Positions 43,652-53,773 of a DNA stretch of 64,000 nucleotides are shown piece by piece. The position numbers and the translations under genes were made by a program. The notes below the pieces were generated by a model. It did not search any database. It was not told the origin of the DNA and was given only the letters and a program-made list of their open reading frames with translations. The stretch covers positions 7,339,201 to 7,403,200 of the forward strand of contig OZ038422.1 in NCBI GenBank assembly GCA_964036155.1. Direction: 5' to 3'. The first letter of the stretch is position 1, and each line of letters begins with the position of its first letter. This stretch comes from Diploscapter coronatus (Eukaryota; Nematoda; Chromadorea; Rhabditida; Rhabditidae).

Positions 43652-44769
43652 ATGTTGTGGCACTACTATTTGCTTATTTTATTGAGTGTTCTGTGTTTGA
43701 ATTCTGCCGCACAGCGATTTAAACACGATTGTGCTACAATTCCTCCCGACTTCTGGTGCATGAATGCGGCATTGAGTAAGGAGTGCGGATTTGATAAGCT
43801 GTGTCAGAGGTAAGATTCTAAACACTTCAATGATTTCGATGTATCTCTTCAGATACACAAATACGACCTACGATAAACGCATCAACATCACGGTATTTAC
43901 CGAGGGATACTGTAGACGTAAGTATTTCATCTAAATTTCAGAAATAGCTCTCACATAACCAGACTGTCGGTATTTCTTCGTGGACATTTTGTATCCAAAG
44001 GTCTACCAGAAGCTCAAGAATATCGTGAACATCGAAATCGTGCCTTATGGAAATTCGAAGATTGTGGTGAGAAATAAAGGATCTAATCAAATGATGAGGA
44101 ATAAGATTTTCAGAATGGAAAAATTCAATGTCAGCACGGAGAGGAGGAATGCAAAGTGGACAAATTCGAGTCCTGTGTGATCGATAAACTTCCATCACAG
44201 GACAAGTTCATGCCGCTTCTCAACTGCACGCTCAAGCTCATCAGTGTTATCATTCCGCTATTGTTTTATTGAAATCACGAAGTTTCAGCCGAAAATCCCA
44301 TTCGTTAGTGTCTACCAGCGATGCTTCAGGAAGGTTTCAGTGCCAGAGACTGTTCAGAGACAAATCATGTAAGTTCTGTAATGTTCGTATCAAATCTTGA
44401 ATAATTTATTCTTTCAACTACCAGTAGGTTTCAACAACTACGCAACTAGTTTTGGATAGAAAGAAACTTTCTATGCCATACTTTTCTTAATTTAGTTCTT
44501 GTTACAATTCTGCTGAAGGCTATGCTTTACAACTGAAGGCAGCTAGGCGAACCGCGGCTGCCTGGCCAGAGAGGCACTGGGGGGTGCCTCACGTCATCGT
44601 CAATGGCATCTCCATCCACACACAGCCGTTCTATATGAACATCGACGCTATGATTTGCACCTGGTAGTTATTGTAGAAAATATATAAGTAATTGTTATAA
44701 ATTCCAAACCTAAATAATTTCAGGTACAACGGCAAATCGAAGCCAAAATACTGCTCTGAGATTCTGTAA
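43652..44769 (+). CDS. GILT-like secreted thiol reductase
   Basis: Gamma-interferon-inducible lysosomal thiol reductase family, which reduces disulfides in endolysosomes or is secreted. The signal peptide MLWHYYLLILLSVLCLNSAA is followed by a Cys-rich prodomain (CMNAALSKECGFDKLCQR). The thioredoxin-like part starts INITVFTEGYCRHCRYFFVD, with active site CRHC (C-x-x-C) formed across an intron. Family hallmarks follow: IVPYGNSKIV, then NGKIQCQHGEEECKVDKFESC (the GILT signature CQHG-x-x-EC), a Cys pair SCYNSAEGYALQ, and WPERHWGVPHVIVNGISI. Both redox cysteines are kept, so it should be catalytically competent. Seven exons with clean phases. In nematodes this family is expanded, and some members act in defence and cadmium response; the role here is inferred only from family. 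Confidence 0.9.
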
Positions 44770-45323
44770 ACTATTCTGTTAAACTTGGGCTCATTGGCGA
44801 ATGATTGAAAGGGTTTTTTTGTGTTAGAATTTGTTTATTACTGAGAAAAAGGATTGGGTAAATTTTCCATTTCCAAATTCTCAAATTTCTTATACGTCAA
44901 TTTTCATCTTCCATCTATAAAACTCAATGAATTGTTTCTCACAGTCGTGCTATTGTTCCTGTTAATACTGATCTTCACTTTAAAGTTATTCGTTCAATCA
45001 CTGTTGCCGTATTCCGATCCATTGCTCTGAATAAAGTGAACAAAAATTGTTTGAAAACATTAAAAATTGTATTTCTATTCATTTCAAGTGCAAAAATTTG
45101 CATATAAGAAACGATAACCCAAGTTACCGGTCATTGACAATAGGCATTTCGACTTCTAACGATATAGCGAAAATTGTGTGACTATTTTCCGCCTTCCACA
45201 AACCATGTACTCCATACGAATTCAGGTCCGAATAACTCATTTGCATATAGTGATGACATACTAACACAAATTTATGCCTATCGATTATGAAAGTTATTCA
45301 ATGCATTAGGAATTTTCCTAAAA

Positions 45324-47081
45324 ATGTCTCAACTATTTCAACAAATTCAATATTGTGTGCCATTGTTGGTTATTAACTGCTGCTTGTGGATCATATTCGA
45401 TGGATTGCAGAAACGTATGCGTCATTTTATAACAGGCGTAAATGCTTTGCGTATAAGTGACAAAAGGGGTTGTGATTTTGGCTTTGGTGATTAATATCAA
45501 GCTTATTATTCAGAATCCCTATTTTAAAAATTGTAGATACTAATTTTATTTGAAGACATCATTTTTATCTTTACAACTCTTCATAACAGGATGAACGAAA
45601 GTGGAGATCGAAAACAGAATCGAATTTTAGAAAGCCAAAATCAATATTGAATCCAAAAGTAATTTTCAGATTGCAAGATCGAAGTCGATTTTCAAAATCT
45701 AAAAATGTTCCTCCTGTTTCGCATTAACACTATACATCAAATTTAGAACGATTCGAAAGCCTAAAATTGGGAATTTTGAGTTATGTGGAAGATGATTCCA
45801 CGGTATCAATTAAGATGCACTTTTATCATTACAAAATTCCAACATCAGATTGGATCTGCTAATGGAGATCAACATATTGTAATAAGCAGTGAGCTGATCG
45901 ATTGGTATAAAGAACAAGGAGTCGAGAGAGCAGAAAATATCAAGAGTTTTATTGATAAAGAAGAAGAATTATTCAACATTTTAGTTCCCGAGGTTGTACT
46001 GCTTTTTCGTTATGTTTAATCTGAATTTCAATTTTAGGTGCATTGTCCCAGAATTCGTCTTGGTGAAATTTTCGACGGTGGGAAATGGATTTGCGATCCG
46101 ATTCACGTTCCAGATGGATGTGTGCAAGTTTTTTCATAATTTTACTTTATTTACGAGTTAACTTGCCTCTCTTTAGAATTTTCTCATTGGGCATCAATAA
46201 CCAGACATCGTTCGATGAAGAAATTCAGGCTTATACGAGCATGCGATGCAGAATTTTCGGATATGATGCGGTAGACCTTCAAATAATCAATTGATGGAGA
46301 ACTTTCATGCAGTGGTGCTCGAAATTTTGCATCACTAGTTTTATTCCGCTGATTCACATAATTGTGATACTTGATCGGTTCACAATTATGCTTTGACGAT
46401 ATACATGCAATGTTTCGTCCTGATATACTTCAAGTAGCTGAATTAGTGTTTCAAAAATTAGGGAATGACGCAAAACTTTCGAAACTGGTGCATTTAGTCA
46501 GCTGATAGAATATCACTTGATGTATACAAATCGATCAACGGATTTTCGCGAGCTATCCACATTACGAGTGTGGCGAATGAAGTTGAGCATAAAGCTACAA
46601 TTGGTGCATATCTTTTCTTTTATTTTATGCAAAGAAGGCATTTAGAAGATGTAATGAAATTGGAAGAGGTGGATAAAATTGAAATTCTGAAGATCGACAT
46701 CGAAGGCGGTGAGTATGAAGTTCTGATTCCTTTCTTGGAGAAGCACACTATTTGTCAAGTAAGTTATTTCGAACATTTTCCTTTTATTCGTCAGTTTTAT
46801 CAATGAAAAAATACGTCATTTCCTTTTGAAAAATATTCCTTTTCAGATTTTAGTAGAAATCCATAAAGATCCAGATTCTGTAAGAGCACTGCTAAGGGAT
46901 ATTGCTAGGTGTTTTTATTCTGCAATTTATAGCAAGACTTTATTCTTTTAGATTTGATTATTGGCTGTCAAATTTCGAGATCAACCCCCATGCTCTATTT
47001 GAGGCCACTGAATTCAGTTTCATTCATTCATCATGTCTGAAACGGTATTCAGCAGTTAAACTCGCCAGATTCTTGGCTTGA
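45324..47081 (+). CDS. Methyltransf_21 (FkbM-like) protein, type II membrane; middle exons unresolved
   Basis: A nematode-expanded family related to FkbM methyltransferases. The first exon encodes a short cytoplasmic tail and one membrane segment (CVPLLVINCCLWIIF). Then come QRFESLKLGILSYVEDDS, SANGDQHIVISSELIDWY, HCPRIRLGEIFDGGKWICDP and DGCVIFSLGINNQTSFDEEI. The C-terminal half gives EILKIDIEGGEYEVLIPFLE (the family's DIEG-E motif), ICQILVEIHKDP, FEINPHALFEATEFSFIH and a stop after LARFLA. The intron at 46124 uses GC-AG (GT|GCAAGT), which restores the family reading CVIFSLG. Between about 46270 and 46650 I could not build a continuous frame: fragments such as ENFHAVVLE and FDDIHAMF are present but shifted. 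Either small exons were missed or the gene is recently damaged. Confidence 0.65.
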
Positions 47082-47581
47082 GTATAATATCGTAATAATT
47101 TATTTTTGGATATTTATTTGAATGAAAATAAAGTTATTCAAGAATACGATTTGGATTATTACCCTTCTCAAAATCATAAAATATCAGCTGTATCAATTGC
47201 ATTTCAAGAAATAAGCTAACATTTACTAAAAATTCTTGAAAACCATTATCTCGATTTCCCCTTGAAGTCTCAAGTTCATTGATGAAAAACATGATACTTT
47301 TTATACCCGCCAATTCTTATACATAATTTGGAATGAATAATTGTGCGTTAGATTATGAGATGTCAAAAAAATCAGGACAAAATAGTCACACACAAAGCAT
47401 ATTTTATTTGTGAAAATGTGTGTCATTTTGGGTGACGAATTTTCGCGATGTTTTTTCGGTCAGAAAATTTTTTTTCTTCACAGATGACTTATTTACTACC
47501 CAGACCACCTTTTACGTGCAAAAATTTATCCAAAAATAAGATTTGGCATATTCACTTGGGACCCTAAACGAAGTACATAGC

Positions 47582-47602
47582 CTTCGAGAAAGAACAGCTT
47601 CC
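47582..47602. promoter_or_regulatory. Candidate heat-shock element upstream of HSP70-like gene
   Basis: The word CTTCGAGAAA contains a perfect nTTCnnGAAn pair, followed 9 nt later by another TTC. It lies about 220 bp before the start codon. A TATAAATG at about 47753 is about 65 bp before the start. HSF1 binding is inferred only. Confidence 0.45.
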
Positions 47603-47819
47603 AAACATACACGACTAATATTGCGTTTGCTGACTAACATTTGACATCGATCGCTCTTTTATCAATGCTGCATTGGATTGACACTTTTTACTTCAGTCTT
47701 TTAGCATGAGTTTCTTTTCAAAAATTGATTGAAACGCAGTTTTCCGTCTGGTATAAATGTGTTCGTGCTACCTTATTATTTCATGATCGATTTTTATAGA
47801 TAGACATCGAATTAACGTA

Positions 47820-50800
47820 ATGAGTTACGAAGTTGGAATCGATTTGGGAACAACTCGATGCTGCGTTGCGATTCAAGATAATAATGGGCATATTAAAATA
47901 GTTCCAAATGATATGGGTAAGCTAATTAGCAACTGTGAGTGTGGAAACGACTTTATGACAAATTTCGAGGGGGGTTTAAAAAATTTTTTTGCGATTTCGC
48001 GAACCCTCTTAGGTGTGGAATGATTCGGCTATTTTTCTCCATACTATTTTGCCTATAGTTGCGAAGAATCTGAGTTGCAAATTTTGATCGTTTTACATTC
48101 CGCTTTGCGTGATCTTTAAAAAAATCTGTCCATTTGTCAACACTTCATGGGCTGTCCAACAATAAATAGGGCTGAAATTTTCTAGCTTCTCTAATGCGCA
48201 CTTTCTATTCTTGAGATTTGGTCCCAGAATTCTGTTACCAAAAGCCTGAGTTACAGAAAAGTTGGGTTAGATTTTTGAAAGAAAAAATGATGAAAATCTA
48301 GATCGCGAAAATTCACCAATTTTGACTATGTTAACAAGTCGTGACTTCTAAAATAACACCTGTGATTGTAGGCAAAAACACAACGCCATCATGCGTGTTC
48401 TTTGGTGGGAATAATCATGTCCTGGTTGGCGAATCTGCCTTATCAGCTCCGCGAGTTGGGAAGAATCTGATTTATGGTAATTGAATGGCAATTTCCGAAG
48501 TAAATAAGTGTTTGATCATTTTCAAGATGCAAAGCGAATAATTGGTCGACAATACGAAGACGCTGCTGTCACTAAGGATAAAAGACTGTGGTCGTTTGAT
48601 GTTGTGCGAGAAACCAAGCCTCCAAATGATGTGAGTACGAATTCGGACTCAATTTTTGGTGATCAGAACTATCGCTATTTCATAAACTTGCAAATAAAGA
48701 AAAAGGCGCAAAAGTAGTAAGAGGATAGAGAAATGACTTTTCGCCTTTTCATAATTTTTCTCCATGCTAATCAATTAATTCATGATTTTTTTTAACTAAT
48801 CAATTCTTCAATAACTTTATCTGCCATAAAAATTATCTTCACAAATTTCTATTTCTTTTCATTTTAGGGAAAAGCAATGATAAAGATAGAAGAAAACGGT
48901 CAGTCACGACTAGTTGCTCCTGAAGAAGCGTCAGCTGAATTACTAAAGAAGTTAAGAGCGTATGCCATAGTATGTCAATTATTTTTAAATGATAAAATAA
49001 TCTAAATTTTAGTCTTTCTGGGGCGGTGCCAATATAAAAGATGCAGTTATAACGCATCCGGCGTATTTCGATACGAAACAGAAATTGGAAACCGAGAAAG
49101 CAGCTAAACTAGCTGGATTCGAGCATGTCAAGCTTATTTCCGAACCGACTGCTGCAGCAATTGCTTTCGGCATGAAGACGGGCCATGAGAATAAAACCAT
49201 TTTGATCTACGACCTCGGAGGAGGTATGAGCATAATTCAAGCACGTTGACGGGTTGAAATTTTTTTCTCCAAAAACTTCAATTCGATCAACTAAATTAGT
49301 TATCCGATCCTTCGTATTTGGTCGGATTTAAAAAGCTTGGCATAAATTACGACTTTTCGATGATTAATCTTCAGGCACTTTTGATGTTTCCATTGGTAAA
49401 ATCGTAAGTGCGCAGCTCGATATTCTCGCAGTTCATGGCTTGCCACATCTAGGTTAGTCATAATCATCCGAAAGGAGAAAATTGCTTGATTTTAGGCGGT
49501 GAAGATTTCGACACAGCAATTGTCGATGATTTCACGCGATCGTTCGAAGAAGCACATGAAGTTTCATTTCCAATTGAAGATTCGACGCAAATACGAAGAT
49601 TGCGGAATGAGGCAAGGGGTGCGAAGGAGAACATGTCAGGAATGATGTCGCCCCAGACAATTGAGGTATTGGTTACAGATTTAAAAAGATTTAGTGGGAT
49701 ATTAATTCTCAAAAATTTCATCATCCTTCATTCTATCTTTTATTTCGCACACCTTTTTATTTTACCTTTCGTAGCAGCGATGAAAGAATAAGAATTAAAG
49801 ATGTCTGTCCATAATATGGGCCCAATACACACACGCACCAATTTGTATACATGTCTGAGCTAAATTTAAAAAATGCTCTAGATCTACAGAATCTGAGCGA
49901 AACTTGTCAAAACCTCGGAATCGAAAAAGAATTAAAATCTCTCTCCACTATTTCAAATTTTAAAAAATTCCAAAAAATAATCTCGCAAGTTCCTGCTGAC
50001 CAATCCCATATGTATGTGAATAGTCTAATTACGGACATTCAGATGTCAGTAACGATCAATGGAAAAAGTTACAATCACACTTACAAGATCGATAGAAACA
50101 AATTCAACGAGATGTGCAAAAACTATTTCGAGTCGACTATGGGAGTCGTTGACGAGACACTTACAAAGGCTAATCTGAATATCAGTCAAATCAACGATGT
50201 CGTATGATCAAAGAACATGCATTTGAGTAAATATTAGTTTATCTGCAGCTCATGGTGGGTGGATCGACTCGAATTCCGCGAATCAAAGAATTGGTGAGGG
50301 CAAAATTCCCCAAAGCGAATATCATGAACAACATCAACCCAGACGAGGTAGGCTGCATGAGAACTCGTTTTCAGCAAGAAAATATACCTATTTTAGGCCG
50401 TTGCAATTGGAGCTGCAATTCTTGCTTCACAAATGGATCCTAACAAACCGGTAAGCAAACATATTCATCATTGTATAAATGGAGGGTTTTCCATCAAATT
50501 TCTATTCCTCTTCAAGGTGAACCCGCGTCTTAATTTTGAAAAATAATTCTTGATAGAATTTTCGATTTCGAAATTTTAATTTGTATTTCGTGATAATAAT
50601 TTATATTACAAAAAAAATAATTCGAATTCAGCTACCAGATGAGCCCTTGCCATCTCGCAATGATATTCCGAACATCGGCACACAACGCATCTATGCAGCT
50701 TCTCACATGAAACTCGACATCCGAGAGGCTGTGCCTCTGTCGATTGGAATGGAGCTTCGTGGGGGGATTGTCAAAGTTGTCATTCCCAGAGGAACTACCT

Positions 50801-51762
50801 ATCCTTGCGAAGTAAGAAACTTCAAGTCAACATTTTCAGTCATCCTATGAGTATATCTTATAAATGAATGTAATAAGATCGGATACAGATTCTTGAAGAT
50901 TTAACATAAATGAGATCAAAAATAGTGGAAGTCGATATAGAAAAATTTTCAATTATCATGTTTCTCCAATACACTATTTCGCTTTATTTCCTATTTAAAA
51001 AGGGATCACCCTTTACTGCCTAATAATTGTTATAAATCCCAAATGCATCAAAATTTAACTTGCAGCAAAGACTAGAAACCGTGACGGTCGTGGACAATCA
51101 ACAACGTTTCGAAGCTGACATCTATGAAGGCGAAAGAGCTCGTACAAGAGACAACGCCAAAATAGGATCCATTGCTATGGAAAATCTAAGTCCTCAACCA
51201 CGCGGAAGTCCCCATACTGTAATATTCATTTTGCAAACATTATCTAAGAATGGATTTCAGACGATCTTTGAAATTGATGGGAATGGAATACTAAAAGTAA
51301 CTCACACCGAGGAATGTTCGAAAAGAACTGTTGAGTTCACTTACAAATATGACGGACCGAGAAGGACCACAGTGCTGACAAATTGTTATGGCTATAAGGA
51401 TAAATTAATCAAATTCAGGCTGATATTGCACATTTTGTGAAACAAGCGGCGGAGAATCGAGAGGCCGACGATCTGTTCAGAAAAGTCTGTGATTTACGTA
51501 GAAAATTTGATACATATCTTCACAGTGAAAGCCAAAGGATAGATAGAATGAAGGTGGGAAAGTTTTTTTTTTGAAAGCATGCCATGATTGAACTTAAACA
51601 CCCTTATTTTCCATTCAGATGACAATCGAAAAAACCAATCAATGCCAAGCAAAAATCGACGAATATTTTGAATGGCTGAATGAATTTCCAGAAGATTATG
51701 AGGACATTCAGCACAGATTCGACTTGTTCAAAGGAGAACTCAATTCCATTATCGAAAATTGA
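47820..51762 (+). CDS. Divergent HSP70-family chaperone
   Basis: A cytosolic-type HSP70. All three family signatures are present: VGIDLGTTRCCVAIQ (phosphate 1, with an unusual RCC), ILIYDLGGGTFDVSIGKI, and LMVGGSTRIPRIKELV. ATP-site blocks ISEPTAAAIAFG and GGEDFDTAIVDDF are conserved. The substrate-binding domain is degenerate but recognizable (VPLSIGMELRGGIVKVVIPRGT, IFEIDGNGILKVTH). The lid is present, but the C-terminus ends LNSIIEN, with no EEVD or KDEL. No signal peptide. Around 49670-50020 the frame carries an additional segment (NLSETCQNLGIEKELKSL...) before the expected SLITDIQMSVTINGKS; its exact splice sites are uncertain. A rapidly evolving paralogue rather than the canonical hsp-1. 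About 13 exons. Confidence 0.88.
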
Positions 51763-51783
51763 TCTCGATCTCTATCACTACTG

Positions 51784-51915
51784 CCGCAAATAGCTACCCT
51801 TCGCTTATTTTAGTTTTTCTTAGGAAATCAATGTTTTGGATTTCTCCAGGCACAAGAGAATTGTTTCTTTTATTCTATTTTTTTCTAATCAACGCGCTCT
51901 CTTGTCTGTTATGCC
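51784..51915 (+). repeat. 3' flank of HSP70-like gene, duplicated at 54170-54290
   Basis: Starts GCAAATAGCTACCC and continues TTCGCTTATTTTAGTTTTT, GGAAATCAAT, TTTTATTCTATTT and CTCTTGTCT. The same words in the same order occur at the second locus with about 80% identity. It begins about 20 nt after the HSP70 stop codon. Confidence 0.75.
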
Positions 51916-52684
51916 TTTTCAGCTGCCCTATTTGAATGACGTGTGAAACTTTTGTTTTCTCATACCGCAATCGAATAAATTGAATATTGTGATAAATAAA
52001 ATCTGAAAAATATGCATGCAAGTATTGTTATGGATGCATATCTGAAGCCCGTGTTCATAAGCAGGGCTGTCAGAAGTGAAATTTTTAACTCTACTTCACT
52101 CCGAACTCCAAAGTGGAGTTCCGAAAACCCTGGTCAAAACGAATTTTGTGCGCAACGACCGTTTCTCACAATGATATGTCTGATATATGATCGAAAATCC
52201 TGACTATAAAAATATTCCTCATCTATCATATGATTAAAAAATCTAATAAAGATCAGTTCTAGGAATATCTTTACAAAGTCATAACTTTAGATATGATTTT
52301 TAGAGCTGTAAAGTACTTAGCGTTCAAACTGCCGATCCATATAGGTAAGTATGCAGATTGGCAATCTTTTCCGATGCAAACGGATCAGTGCTGATCTATA
52401 CGGACTTATAATTTCTGGATTTGCCGATTCGTGTGAATCAGCTTACTATTTGCATAGTTCATTTTTGTAACGGTTCGAATAGGATGCAGCTCAATATTTG
52501 CATTGAGCCAAACGTGTGTTGACAACGTGAAACATGCCATAAATCTGCTTAAACTGCATATATTTCTATATTAAAATGTCAAAGGGCCGATCTTTTGATA
52601 ACGGTTTATGTTTAGTTTCGTGGAATATAAAAAAGATTTTTAGTTTTATCAAGAGCGCTTTTTGGTTTTCAATTCGCTAGAAGG

Positions 52685-53356
52685 ATGAAATTTCTCATTT
52701 TGATTGTCACTTATTCCATTATAAATGCTTGCTATTCAGGCATAAGGACGAAAGATAGACAATGATTCTCCACGACATTGGAGCCAAAGAAAGTTGGTTG
52801 TATAGCGAGCGGGGAATATTGCTTCCGGTGTTTTAATTTATTATTCAAATCTAAAGAAATAAAATTAGACAATAATGCGAATTATCCATAAAATTACATT
52901 TACAAAAGCATCGATTATAAACTTATTTTTAACTTACATTTTATATTAGATTTAAGATATGAAACGAACCAGCTTTACAAGGATTTAGAGACTCCGTATA
53001 TCTTCTACGAATGTCAGGGCGATTACAGCAAAATCAATTGCATTGTGAGTCGATCTATAAAATGACTCAAATCTTACGATATATAATTCCAATCTTAAAA
53101 AAAATGTTCAGGATGGCTACCAGAAAAATTATACAGCTCCGTCAGATTATACTAAACTATTTCAAGTTGAAGTAGAGGTGGTTGGCACATTGTACTGCTG
53201 TAAGGGAAACGGATGCAATTTATCTGGTAATTAATTATCTAGCACTCAACTACTTAATCAATTCTTCCAAGTTTAGGACCAGCAATTACAATGAAAAGCG
53301 TCATAATTTTCCTGTCGTCGATTCTCCTATTTTCTATCGTTACCAACTTTATTTGA
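52685..53356 (+). CDS. Ly6/three-finger-like GPI-anchored protein
   Basis: A short secreted or membrane-tethered protein of about 120 residues. Signal peptide MKFLILIVTYSIINACYS, then GCIASGEYCFRYETNQ, YIFYECQGDYSKINCI, a middle exon DGYQKNYTAPSDYTKLFQ, and GTLYCCKGNGCNLSG. CCxGNGCN is the closing motif of Ly6/ET-module proteins. The C-terminus MKSVIIFLSSILLFSIVTNFI is a hydrophobic tail typical of GPI attachment signals. The first intron (52740) begins with GC (TCAG|GCATAAG) and ends AAAG; with it the signal peptide joins directly to the first finger, and no GT donor exists that would do so. Five exons. Ligand unknown. Nematode relatives of this fold include cell-surface and neuromodulatory proteins. 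Confidence 0.72.
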
Positions 53357-53773
53357 ACTTTTAATAAGAATTTCACCGAAAGCCCTATATTTGACTATTA
53401 TCTGTTATGCCAATTGTAAATTCATTTTATTTCACGAAGTGTCAACTCTGCTAAATTACATTCGATTTAGAAATGAATTTATTATTTTTTGAAATAATTT
53501 TGATATTATGTTTCAAAGGTGTCGATTTTTAATAAATTTATTCAAATGAATTGGCATTTTTGTTCAATTATTCGTCTTCATAAAGGAATGAGATCATTAA
53601 ATTCCGAAAGGATAAGAGTTCGAAAGAAAGATTGACTATCGATATTCGTTATCTAGAGATCGCTACATGATTCTAATCAGGAATTTGTACACTCCAGCGC
53701 ATGGAATAAATTATATATCACCGAGTAATTTTGCATGATATTTGATCCTCGTTATGCGTTCTGTTTGAGATGT

